The position numbers were made by a program, and so were the translations under genes. Of a stretch of 29,619 nucleotides of DNA, positions 22,973 to 29,098 are shown one piece after another. The notes below the pieces were generated by a model that was not told the DNA's origin, ran no database searches, and saw only the letters and a list, made by a program, of their open reading frames with translations. Within the stretch, counting starts at the first letter, position 1; every line of letters starts with the position of its first letter. The stretch is from the IMG/VR virus record IMGVR_UViG_3300042549_007404, positions 1 through 29,619 of that record. One strand, 5' to 3'. Origin of the DNA: a virus.

Positions 22973-23599
22973 TTAAACAAATAAATGCCTCCAAGTTTTT
23001 TTGTTTCTTATTGCAGAAACTTTTGATTGACTTATGTTATACTTATCTTGAAAATACTTACTTTTTTCTTTTGAGTTAAATATTTCCAAAACAATTTCTT
23101 TATTTAATTTTACCATAGGGTGGCTTTCTCCTTTTTTTGGTATTTTTAAACCATTATCTAAAGCGTGTTTTTGATTTTCTCCCCAAGTGCTCCACTCTAA
23201 ATTTTCAAGTCTATTATCTTTTTTTATACCGTTAATATGATTAACAGTTGGTTTATTTTCTTTATTTTCAATATATGATTCTGCTACTAATCTATGTATT
23301 TTTAATTTTTGTTGTTTTGTTTTGTTTGTTAGCTTTACATATTCATAACCATTCCTATCAATTTGAGATTTCATTATTTTTACTTCATTTCTTCTGCAAT
23401 AAAAGGTGTTGTAAACTTTGCCACATTTAGTTATAAAATAATTTTCAAAGCCTTTAATTATACGTCCTGAAATTATTGTGCCTTCTTGAGTTACCGAAAT
23501 AGATTCAATTACACCTACCTTATCAATAGATGTTTCAAGTAGTTGCATACCTTTTTCGGTGTGCTTATTGGTATTTCTTTTTGAGGGTTTTATTATCAT
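22973..23599 (-). CDS. Truncated ParB-like domain fused to an HNH homing endonuclease
   Basis: A 208-residue chimera. Residues 1-45 (IIKPSKRNTNKHTEKGMQLL, a helix with SIDKVGV, then TQEGTIISG) match the start of the phage ParB-like proteins often found beside the small terminase. In those, 'GTIISG' is followed by 'N/H-(K/R)-R' and a further 100 or more residues. Here the sequence switches at that point to an HNH homing endonuclease: NUMOD4-like residues from about 48, the HNH core about 101-145 (IHRLVAE, VNHINGIKKDNRLENLEW), and a C-terminal DNA-binding helix-turn-helix (about 162-207). No remaining ParB part follows; terS begins 17 bases later. Confidence 0.85.
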   Translation of the reverse strand: MIIKPSKRNTNKHTEKGMQLLETSIDKVGVIESISVTQEGTIISGRIIKGFENYFITKCGKVYNTFYCRRNEVKIMKSQIDRNGYEYVKLTNKTKQQKLKIHRLVAESYIENKENKPTVNHINGIKKDNRLENLEWSTWGENQKHALDNGLKIPKKGESHPMVKLNKEIVLEIFNSKEKSKYFQDKYNISQSKVSAIRNKKTWRHLFV

Positions 23600-23600
23600 A

Positions 23601-23954
23601 TTACTTATTTAACCACCATTCTTTAATTGTAACAAAATTAGATTTTGCCTCTATTGAATCATTATATCTTATTCTTAGCTCTTTGCCTGATTTTAAATTA
23701 ATACTAATGCAATAATCCGATTCATTTATATTTTCTATTCTAATATCGCTTATACTTTCTTTTTTGAAAAATATATTCTCAAATAGATATTCTTTTTGTT
23801 CAATACCTAAATCATCATTAATCAAAATAGTTTCTGCATCTATGAAATACTCAAATATATCATTTTCGATTTTGAAATATGATTGATTTATGTCTACATA
23901 CTCTGGGTTTTCCCATTGCTCTGCTAAATTTGGTATTTTTAGTTCTATTATCAT
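23601..23954 (-). CDS. Unknown acidic protein
   Basis: A 117-residue acidic protein, alternating strands and short helices (IIELKIPNLAEQW, FKIENDIFEYFIDAETILIN, ISINLKSGKELRIRY). No membrane segment, no metal motif and no recognised family. It starts ten bases after the 65-residue gene and ends one base before the ParB-HNH gene, so it belongs to the same operon. Confidence 0.65.
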   Translation of the reverse strand: MIIELKIPNLAEQWENPEYVDINQSYFKIENDIFEYFIDAETILINDDLGIEQKEYLFENIFFKKESISDIRIENINESDYCISINLKSGKELRIRYNDSIEAKSNFVTIKEWWLNK

Positions 23955-23964
23955 ATTTACTCTA

Positions 23965-24162
23965 TTATTTCTGTTTTAAAATTACATTACTATCCTCAAA
24001 TTTATAAAAATAATTAAACATTTCGCTTCTTTTTTCTTCATACTCTTTTTGAGCGTTGCAATGTGCACAATCTTTGTGAGATTCTTGTCCGAAGTATTTT
24101 TTGTATTCAGCTTCAAATATTTCATTATCCGCCTCCGTTGGGTTTTTTATTTTAAATTCCAT
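23965..24162 (-). CDS. Small CxxC protein
   Basis: A 65-residue, strongly acidic and aromatic protein with one CAHC motif (about 33-36) between two helices (NEIFEAEYKKYFG and KEYEEKRSEMFNYF). One CxxC with a neighbouring H may bind zinc. The function is unknown. It starts one base after the MazG-like gene ends. Confidence 0.65.
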   Translation of the reverse strand: MEFKIKNPTEADNEIFEAEYKKYFGQESHKDCAHCNAQKEYEEKRSEMFNYFYKFEDSNVILKQK

Positions 24163-24163
24163 A

Positions 24164-24487
24164 CTACTCTTTTATAAAAGATCCATCTACCATTTTACCC
24201 TTTCTATCCTTAATCTCATTATAAGCTAAATTTAAGGCTAATTTTAAGTCGATATTCCTTTGTTCGGCTAATATAATTAAAGTTACCAAAACATCGCCAA
24301 AACCATCTAATTCTTTGTCAATATCCTCTTTGATAATTGCACTTGAAAGTTCGCCTAATTCTTCTACAACTTTCATAAATTGCTTTGGGGCGTTTTCGGG
24401 TTTAATCAATCCTTTTGCCTCTGCCCATTCAACTACTAACTTTTGTAGTTCTTTGATTTCTTTTAAAGGTTCTAATACTTTTTCCAT
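24164..24487 (-). CDS. MazG-like nucleotide pyrophosphohydrolase
   Basis: A 107-residue all-helical protein with the MazG-type metal-binding motifs EELGE (E42, E43, E46) and, 12 residues later, KELDGFGDVLV (E59, D65). It ends in the usual basic helix with 'NEIKDRKGKMVDGSFIK'. Family members hydrolyse nucleoside triphosphates or modified nucleotides to monophosphates. Phage versions are thought to tune nucleotide or alarmone pools during infection. It lies in the small-gene operon upstream of the terminases. Confidence 0.88.
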   Translation of the reverse strand: MEKVLEPLKEIKELQKLVVEWAEAKGLIKPENAPKQFMKVVEELGELSSAIIKEDIDKELDGFGDVLVTLIILAEQRNIDLKLALNLAYNEIKDRKGKMVDGSFIKE

Positions 24488-24489
24488 TT

Positions 24490-24771
24490 TTATTTGTTTT
24501 TAATTATTACACCCTCTGCTCCCTCGCTTCCATTATCCAGTTCTTGACGTTCCCTTTCGGCTTGTACGGTTCTATAAAGATTAATGTATATTCTACTCAT
24601 TAAGTTTCTGTTCTTTGCAGATAGTTTGCTTAATTTATTGTGAATTGCCATTATCTCATTGGTAAATGGTACAATCTTATCTAATCCTTTTTCTTTAAGA
24701 AATTCAATATTTCTATCTTTTTTGTTAATCTCAAAAATTTTATCTAATCGCTCCTGAAGTGTCTTTTCCAT
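24490..24771 (-). CDS. Unknown helical protein behind a structured leader
   Basis: A 93-residue, charged helical protein (helices with TLQERLDKIFEINKKD, MAIHNKLSKLSAK and LYRTVQAERERQEL) and a glycine-rich tail. The family is unknown. It is the first gene after a promoter with an approximately 100-nt leader that folds on itself, so its expression may be controlled through that leader. The MazG-like gene follows two bases later. Confidence 0.65.
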   Translation of the reverse strand: MEKTLQERLDKIFEINKKDRNIEFLKEKGLDKIVPFTNEIMAIHNKLSKLSAKNRNLMSRIYINLYRTVQAERERQELDNGSEGAEGVIIKNK

Positions 24772-24786
24772 TTAATCTAATTTTTA

Positions 24787-24871
24787 AAAATCCCTATGCC
24801 AAGTCTATCTATCTTGTTAAGTTTCTTTTGGAGAACGTCTATAGCCGTAAGAATCAAACGCTAGGGATTTT
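24787..24871 (-). promoter_or_regulatory. Candidate structured 5' leader
   Basis: The predicted transcript starts at about 24871 and the coding region at 24771. The ends of the leader form a perfect 10-bp stem (AAAATCCCTA on one side, TAGGGATTTT on the other, plus-strand 24787-24796 and 24862-24871) closing a loop of 65 bases. The loop contains a decamer, ACGTCTATAG (24835-24844), also present in the second candidate leader at 25897-25906. A riboswitch-like or protein-bound leader is inferred; no known class is recognised. Confidence 0.45.
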
Positions 24872-24877
24872 ATTTTG

Positions 24878-24885
24878 CAAATATA
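24878..24885 (-). promoter_or_regulatory. -7 promoter box upstream of the structured leader
   Basis: TATATTTG on the minus strand, followed by GCAAAATAAA, fits TAnnTTTG. No TTG is found 19 bases upstream, so a regulator may be needed or the promoter is weak. Confidence 0.55.
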
Positions 24886-24892
24886 CAAATTT

Positions 24893-25255
24893 TTATTTAA
24901 TTATTGAATAAATTATTGATAACACAACGGCTGAAATACCTAATCCAAATATAGCACCTCTAATAAATGATTCCCAACCGAAATTGGGTGTACTTTTTTC
25001 AGCTACCTTTAAAATACCTTTTAGGTCAAAAAGCTGAAAATTTAATTCTCTAATTTCATCTTCTTTTTCCTTTAATGATTTTTTTAACCTTTCAAGTATT
25101 TCTTTATGTTCTTTTAGAAAATCATCTTTGGAATAGGCATATACTCTTTGATGGGCGCAATATGAAAATTCTACAAATTCATTTTTCATTGCTTTTTTTA
25201 ATTTAAGCAATTCCATGTACTCTTCTGTACTTACTATTGATGTTCCTTTTTCCAT
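24893..25255 (-). CDS. Coiled-coil protein with C-terminal membrane anchor
   Basis: A 120-residue protein when started at the ATG at 25255 (MEKGTS...), which avoids overlapping the upstream gene; an alternative start 21 bases earlier adds seven residues. The central part is a coiled coil (KEHKEILERLKKSLKEKEDE, REL), and the C-terminus is one membrane segment (AIFGLGISAVVLSIIYSI), giving a tail-anchored topology. The function is unknown. The topology resembles small phage membrane-bound effectors, but it is the reverse of i-spanins. Confidence 0.7.
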   Translation of the reverse strand: MEKGTSIVSTEEYMELLKLKKAMKNEFVEFSYCAHQRVYAYSKDDFLKEHKEILERLKKSLKEKEDEIRELNFQLFDLKGILKVAEKSTPNFGWESFIRGAIFGLGISAVVLSIIYSIIK

Positions 25256-25259
25256 TTTT

Positions 25260-25505
25260 TTATTGTTTAAAATCATTTAAAATATGATATTCTTTACCAT
25301 TTATAGTTTCTAATCTAAAAATATTGTTTTCTTTTAGATTTCTCATTGAATCATTTGCTTTCTCTTCTGTTAAATTCAAAACGTCAATAATGTATTGATT
25401 ATCTATTTCGAGTTTTCCATCTGAGTCTGCTATTAATACCATTAGCTTATAAACCAATCTATCTCTATTTTTAAATTGTTTTAAATCATTTAATCTATCC
25501 CTCAT
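25260..25505 (-). CDS. Small winged-helix-like protein
   Basis: An 81-residue protein with a predicted winged-helix order: an N-terminal helix (DRLVYKLMVLIADSD), a short strand GKLEID, a helix-turn-helix (QYIIDVLNLTEEKANDSMRN) and a beta hairpin (FRLETINGKEYHIL). It may bind DNA as a regulator or replication accessory protein; the family is not identified. It lies between the DUF3310 gene and the coiled-coil membrane protein gene. Confidence 0.65.
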   Translation of the reverse strand: MRDRLNDLKQFKNRDRLVYKLMVLIADSDGKLEIDNQYIIDVLNLTEEKANDSMRNLKENNIFRLETINGKEYHILNDFKQ

Positions 25506-25531
25506 TTTTTTATTTTTTAGTTGTTAAAAAT

Positions 25532-25858
25532 TTATTTTTCTTCAAATTCTTTTAAATACAAATCGATTACTACTTTGGTTTTTTCCAAGTCTTCTTTAAA
25601 AGCTCCTTTTTTTCGGCATCTTACAATTCTTTTGATCACATCAAATTCCCACGCATTTAGTTTGTGGTCTTCTGCAAATTTGTATAGGCTACCTTTTTCG
25701 TTGTTGTAGTATTTTGGGGTTTCTTTCAATTGGCTATCAATTATATTTTTTAGCGTATCTAATTCGCCATTAAATGGTTTTTCGCTTACAAAGTAGGTTT
25801 TTAACTCATCTTTTATTGAGCCGTCTATGCACATTCCATTTTTATTTTCCATTTTCAT
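25532..25858 (-). CDS. DUF3310 family protein
   Basis: A 108-residue protein whose C-terminal half matches the DUF3310 pattern: a tyrosine-starting helix, then a 'W-(D/E)-F-D-V-I-K-R-I-V-R-C-R-K-K-G' stretch (KLNAWEFDVIKRIVRCRKK), then KEDLEKTKVVIDLYLKEF. DUF3310 is widespread in phage replication clusters and has no settled function. The N-terminal 40 residues are unrelated to the family core as I know it. It follows an intergenic segment with two strong hairpins. An in-frame ATG two codons later is an alternative start. Confidence 0.8.
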   Translation of the reverse strand: MKMENKNGMCIDGSIKDELKTYFVSEKPFNGELDTLKNIIDSQLKETPKYYNNEKGSLYKFAEDHKLNAWEFDVIKRIVRCRKKGAFKEDLEKTKVVIDLYLKEFEEK

Positions 25859-25879
25859 GTTCTATTTTTTTTAAAAATA

Positions 25880-25946
25880 CTCCAACCTACCTCTATACGT
25901 CTATAGTTTCGGTTGGAGGGTTCTCTGCTTATTTTCTTCGTCAGAG
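25880..25946 (-). promoter_or_regulatory. Candidate structured leader or attenuator before the DUF3310 gene
   Basis: Two perfect hairpins on the minus strand. The first is CTCTG/CAGAG (25923-25927 with 25942-25946). The second is a stepped hairpin with an outer 8-bp stem CTCCAACC/GGTTGGAG (25880-25887 with 25911-25918), an internal loop, and an inner CTATA/TATAG stem with a 4-base loop (25893-25906). The second is followed by TATTTTT, so it could act as a terminator or attenuator inside the operon. The inner part shares the decamer ACGTCTATAG with the leader at 24787-24871. Confidence 0.5.
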
Positions 25947-26003
25947 TTATATAACCAATCCGCTTTTGAGCATTGCTAAGAGGCTTGACAGGTTTGTTTT
26001 ATT

Positions 26004-26261
26004 TTAAAATGGCAAATTGTCGCTTAACCCCTCGCTTGAAGTTTGAGCATTAAACTCTTTCTTCGGTGCCACAGGATATTCTTTTGCTTTTGAAAATACT
26101 ACCGTTCCATTACCTACATAATTTCTAGGTGCTTTTGCTTCTCTTTGTTCTTTTGTTTGGCTTTCCCAAGCACTTACATTGTTTCCAAATTGGTCTACAT
26201 TTTCATTTACTGAAATTGTGATACTTTTTTTAAGTTCTTTGATGTACAAATTGATTAACAT
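26004..26261 (-). CDS. Small protein with SSB-like C-terminal tip
   Basis: An 85-residue protein with a beta-rich N-terminal part (LINLYIKELKKSITISVNEN), a central region with GNNVSAWESQTKEQREAK and YVGNGTVVFSKAK, and a flexible C-terminus ending LSDNLPF. The last residues resemble the acidic 'D-D-x-P-F' tip by which bacterial SSB binds replication and repair partners. With its place among recombination genes, an ssDNA-binding or SSB-mimic role is a reasonable inference. It is shorter than SSB, and I cannot show an OB fold. Confidence 0.6.
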   Translation of the reverse strand: MLINLYIKELKKSITISVNENVDQFGNNVSAWESQTKEQREAKAPRNYVGNGTVVFSKAKEYPVAPKKEFNAQTSSEGLSDNLPF

Positions 26262-26279
26262 TTTTTATAATTTTAATTT

Positions 26280-26543
26280 TTAAATAATTTTGAGCTCTTT
26301 AGCTATTTTTTTTAAATGAAAATAACGGATTTCAAATTGTTGTCCTGACCTACTAAAACCTTGCAAGTCTAAAGCATCTTTGATTTTTTCAATTTCCAAC
26401 TCAATATCCACAATAGCTTCTATTCTCTGTGTGTTATTACTGGCTAACCTGAACTTTTGAACGGCATCGAATATATGTTTTTCATCAAACTTATGCCCTT
26501 GTTGTAAAAGTATCTTTTGTGCTATCTCTCTTAGAGTAATCAT
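26280..26543 (-). CDS. Unknown helical protein
   Basis: An 87-residue protein if started at the ATG at 26543 (MITLREIAQKILLQQG). A longer frame back to a GTG at 26570 is unlikely because it would run through the -7 box at 26560-26567. The sequence is helical and basic (FDAVQKFRLASNNTQRIEAI, YFHLKKIAKEL), with an acidic linker (DIELEIEKIKDAL). The family is unknown. It has its own promoter, so it may start a separate transcript within the replication cluster. Confidence 0.65.
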   Translation of the reverse strand: MITLREIAQKILLQQGHKFDEKHIFDAVQKFRLASNNTQRIEAIVDIELEIEKIKDALDLQGFSRSGQQFEIRYFHLKKIAKELKII

Positions 26544-26559
26544 TTTCTTAATTTTTATG

Positions 26560-26589
26560 CAAATATACACACAATATTTTAATAATCAA
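26560..26589 (-). promoter_or_regulatory. Consensus promoter inside the replication cluster
   Basis: Minus strand TTG (26587-26589), 19 bases, then TATATTTG (26560-26567). The TTG lies within the last codons of ninG. It drives the 87-residue gene and the genes after it. Confidence 0.75.
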
Positions 26590-27130
26590 TAGATTTATCA
26601 ATTTTTAACAATTTTATTTTTAATCGATATTCCTTAATCAATTCTTTTAAACTATCTATTGTATAGTTGGATTTTTCGTTTCTATTTTTATCCAACCATT
26701 CTACTCTCTCAAGTCCTATTTTTTTTATTAAATAAACTCTATACTCGTGTAGGTTGCCGTGTAAATCCTTATTACAAGGCCTTGAGCATTGGGCATGAAC
26801 ATTATCTTCGTTGAATCTCAAAAAGCTCTTTGTAGTAGGATAGAAATGTCCCGCATCTACATTGCCATTTCTTAATGACTTTTGGCAACTAATACACGGA
26901 TCGTTAGCATCTCGCATTCTTATAAATGTGTTAAAAATCTTTTGTGCGGTTTTTAAATAATCACTTAGTGTTTTCATTTGATCCAATCCAACTTTTTTTT
27001 CCTTTTGAGCTTGCTTTATTTTTGCATACTTAATTGAGCATACAAAAGAACATACTTTTTGACCAATATTTCTAGCCATAAACTCAGACGGGCAAATAGC
27101 GCATTTTTTAGGCTTTATTTCTTTTTTCAT
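26579..27130 (-). CDS. ninG: NinG/Rap-like recombination protein
   Basis: A 183-residue protein with the layout of the NinG family (lambda Rap), structure-specific nucleases that act on recombination intermediates. An N-terminal zinc site has CAIC (10-13) and CSFVC (27-31). The central core has NDPCISCQ (C79, C82), then DAGHFYP (H95), then AQCSRPCNKDLHGN (C115, C119, H124). It starts within the end of the 80-residue gene (ATGA overlap) and is followed by its small neighbours. It probably works with ERF and YqaJ. Confidence 0.9.
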   Translation of the reverse strand: MKKEIKPKKCAICPSEFMARNIGQKVCSFVCSIKYAKIKQAQKEKKVGLDQMKTLSDYLKTAQKIFNTFIRMRDANDPCISCQKSLRNGNVDAGHFYPTTKSFLRFNEDNVHAQCSRPCNKDLHGNLHEYRVYLIKKIGLERVEWLDKNRNEKSNYTIDSLKELIKEYRLKIKLLKIDKSIDY

Positions 27131-27369
27131 ATTGTTTTAACCATTTGAGATTCCACATATTTTCGAGTGCCATTTTCTGTTTCTATCAAATACAATATCT
27201 CCTCCGCATTTGATAAATTTACTCGAAGTATTTTTACTGGCTCGTAATTGACCTTTTCCCTACCTTTTTTTCTCTTATTTAATGGAATGAATAATAAAGC
27301 ATCTACTGGAGCTTCTAGGTCAATTCCTAGCTTCTTTTTAAGTACCAATTGTTTGATATTTTCCAGCAT
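27127..27369 (-). CDS. Small basic protein, unknown
   Basis: An 80-residue protein: a helical start (MLENIKQLVLKKKLGIDLE), a strongly basic segment (PLNKRKKGREKVNYE) and strands KILRVNLSN and LYLIETENGTRKYVE. It may bind nucleic acid because of the basic stretch. No family is recognised. It overlaps ninG by four bases and follows the DnaA-like gene by two bases. Confidence 0.65.
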   Translation of the reverse strand: MLENIKQLVLKKKLGIDLEAPVDALLFIPLNKRKKGREKVNYEPVKILRVNLSNAEEILYLIETENGTRKYVESQMVKTI

Positions 27370-27371
27370 AA

Positions 27372-27656
27372 CTATTTATTTTTGCAGTAATACAACACGT
27401 TGGTGTGGCTTTTATAGCTAAATGCTTTTGCAAGAGCTACGGGGCTGTAACCTTCAAAATAAAGATACCTTAAAAAAGTAATTTTTGCTACTTTGTCAGA
27501 TAAATCAATCTTTTCTTTTAAAATCAAATCCTGTATCTCTTTGATTTCTTTTTCGGTTTTTTCTCGCATTTGTTTTGTAGCTTTCTCCTTGATTATTACT
27601 TCGTAGCCATCGCCTAATTTTTGCCTTAAATCGGCTTTTATTTGCTTAATATTCAT
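27372..27656 (-). CDS. DnaA-domain-IV-like helix-turn-helix protein
   Basis: A 94-residue protein. The N-terminal 55 residues are a charged helix (RQKLGDGYEVIIKEK, MREKTEKEIKEIQDLI). The C-terminus, FEGYSPVALAKAFSYKSHTN then VLYYCKNK, follows the pattern of DnaA domain IV: 'S-x-x-x-I/L-A-x-x-F-(G)-x-x-x-H-(S/T)-T/N-V-L' followed by a basic helix. Domain IV binds DnaA boxes at origins, so this protein may recognise a phage origin or DnaA-box-like sites. This is inference from one motif. It sits between yqaJ and the small basic gene in the replication-recombination cluster. Confidence 0.6.
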   Translation of the reverse strand: MNIKQIKADLRQKLGDGYEVIIKEKATKQMREKTEKEIKEIQDLILKEKIDLSDKVAKITFLRYLYFEGYSPVALAKAFSYKSHTNVLYYCKNK

Positions 27657-27665
27657 TATACCTAT

Positions 27666-28283
27666 TTAATTGTTAAAACTATTTTTGTCTATCTCATACT
27701 TAATTATTGGATTTTTCAAATATTCTTTAATCATTTTTTCTCCAAGTTCAAGACCTTTTTTTATAGCTTCTATTTTTTCGCTATCTCTATAATATCTTTT
27801 CACAAATAAAGATTTTTTGAAATTTGGATTAAAAGATATAAAGTCACACCAATCACGCTCCGAAACATACATACCCATATTCATTTGCCAAATTACAGAG
27901 CTTTCGGCTTCATTGGATAGTATAATATCTAGGTGTTTTGAGTTATTCCTTGCTTTTATTTCAACTAATCCATCCTCATTTACCAATCCATCGGGGCTGT
28001 AACCTACATATTCATTGAACTCAATAAATCCAACTTCTTTTATTTCAACTCCTTTTTCAAATTCGTACATTGAACGTGCAATAGGCTCCAATTCGTGACC
28101 TCTTTCAATATCGGAGTTTGAGTAATGCTCTTTTTCTGCAATTGCATTTAATATTATTTCCTTAATGTACGTTTTTAAACCAGCACCACAATTTCCTATT
28201 GCAGTTGCATTTGAAGCCGTCATTTTTAATTTTCTAACTTCGTGCCATTCTGGAGTGCCTTGATCTATCTTATGAATTTTCAT
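27666..28283 (-). CDS. YqaJ-type recombination exonuclease
   Basis: A 205-residue exonuclease of the YqaJ/lambda-exonuclease group, which degrades one strand of a duplex to expose ssDNA for annealing. PD-(D/E)xK residues are visible: RGHELEP (E66), YSPDGL (D98), LVEIKA (E108, K110), and a later WQMNMGMYV (Q133). The N-terminal GTPEWHEVRKLKMTAS is a hallmark of the family. Its start lies 14 bases inside the end of the ERF gene, so the two are translated together as a Red-like pair. The length is normal for a phage version. Confidence 0.92.
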   Translation of the reverse strand: MKIHKIDQGTPEWHEVRKLKMTASNATAIGNCGAGLKTYIKEIILNAIAEKEHYSNSDIERGHELEPIARSMYEFEKGVEIKEVGFIEFNEYVGYSPDGLVNEDGLVEIKARNNSKHLDIILSNEAESSVIWQMNMGMYVSERDWCDFISFNPNFKKSLFVKRYYRDSEKIEAIKKGLELGEKMIKEYLKNPIIKYEIDKNSFNN

Positions 28284-28809
28284 TTTTTAGTTTTTCTTTT
28301 TTTGAAGCCATTAATTTGATAAATTCTTTTTGGTCTTTTGTTTTGGAATTGTAGGTATTGTATATTTGCGTCAATTCTTCAAGACTTTTTGCACTTTCTA
28401 TTTTGTCTTTAATAGCTTTTTCGAGTCCTTCTTTTTCTGTAACGTTATCTGCTTCGCTTTCCGTCTCATCAATTAAAAATAATCCGTTTAAAGCGTATTT
28501 ACGAGCGTAACTTGAAGCTGTACCAGTGCATTGCTCTGAACTCATACCTTTATGGTCTCCCATTTCGGCAAAACCAAATACTTCAACAATATCAGCCCCT
28601 ATTTTTAGCGTTGCTGTTGATTTTAAAAATAGTTTGCTACCTATTTCAACAATGCTATCTGACAAAGTCAAAAAAGCATTAAATTTTGCCAATAATGGCT
28701 TTACCGATTCTAGTATTTGTTCGGCACTTCGGTATTTATATTTACCAAATGAGTTATAACTTCCTTTGGGGCATTTTAATTCTGCTTGAATTTTGATTAA
28801 ATTTTCCAT
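28270..28809 (-). CDS. erf: ERF family ssDNA-annealing protein
   Basis: A 179-residue single-strand annealing recombinase of the ERF superfamily. The signature motif is at about 96-115, GTASSYARKYALNGLFLIDE, following KYKYRSAEQILESVKPLL (about 23-40), the two main conserved blocks. The acidic C-terminal tail is characteristic. It promotes strand annealing with the overlapping YqaJ exonuclease. A consensus promoter lies 26 bases upstream, so this gene starts the recombination operon. Confidence 0.93.
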   Translation of the reverse strand: MENLIKIQAELKCPKGSYNSFGKYKYRSAEQILESVKPLLAKFNAFLTLSDSIVEIGSKLFLKSTATLKIGADIVEVFGFAEMGDHKGMSSEQCTGTASSYARKYALNGLFLIDETESEADNVTEKEGLEKAIKDKIESAKSLEELTQIYNTYNSKTKDQKEFIKLMASKKEKLKNENS

Positions 28810-28834
28810 TTTTTTATTTTTAGTTATTAAAGTG

Positions 28835-28864
28835 CAAAGATAATGTATTTTTTACAAATGTCAA
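28835..28864 (-). promoter_or_regulatory. Strong promoter of the recombination operon
   Basis: Minus strand TTG (28862-28864), 19 bases, then TATCTTTG (28835-28842). The surrounding stretch, including the start-site region, is almost identical to the lipoprotein promoter at 13055-13084. Confidence 0.9.
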
Positions 28865-28872
28865 GTCTTTTT

Positions 28873-29052
28873 TTAAAAAGGGCAATATTCTTTTTTTGGC
28901 TTCAAAATTATATGCTTTTCACGTTCAATTTTTTCGCTTATTGAATCTCTTATGAATCTACCAACGTCTATTCCCATTGACTTCATTTTTTGAAGCGTTT
29001 GATGTTGTAAGTCAGTTATCCTAATTACCTTTGTTTTTGAGTATTTTCGCAT
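28873..29052 (-). CDS. Small ribbon-helix-helix-like protein
   Basis: A 59-residue protein: a basic strand start (MRKYSKTKVIRITDLQHQT), a helix (LQKMKSMGIDVG) and a second helix (RFIRDSISEKIEREK). The order strand, helix, turn with G, helix is that of ribbon-helix-helix repressors and antitoxins. The C-terminus (KPKKEYCPF) is unlike them. A 9-base direct repeat just upstream of its start codon could be its operator. No start-site promoter box fits well. Confidence 0.7.
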   Translation of the reverse strand: MRKYSKTKVIRITDLQHQTLQKMKSMGIDVGRFIRDSISEKIEREKHIILKPKKEYCPF

Positions 29053-29083
29053 AATTGTAATACATTAAGTTCATATAATTGTA
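29051..29083 (-). repeat. Direct repeat upstream of the ribbon-helix-helix gene
   Basis: ATAATTGTA occurs at 29051-29059 and 29075-29083 on the plus strand, with 24 bases centre to centre. The first copy touches the start codon of the small regulator. It is a candidate autoregulatory operator, unproven. Confidence 0.4.
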
Positions 29084-29098
29084 CGTTATAAGAAATAG

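Noticed and set aside
24893-25255. i-spanin
   Set aside because: The coiled coil is right, but the membrane segment is C-terminal, and no outer-membrane lipoprotein partner lies next to it.
25858-25946. Hammerhead ribozyme
   Set aside because: CTGACGA and GAAA are present in the right order, but stem II between them does not form and no cleavable NUH follows stem III.
26543-26570. Upstream GTG start for the 87-residue gene
   Set aside because: It overlaps a consensus -7 box with correctly spaced TTG, so transcription should start downstream of it.
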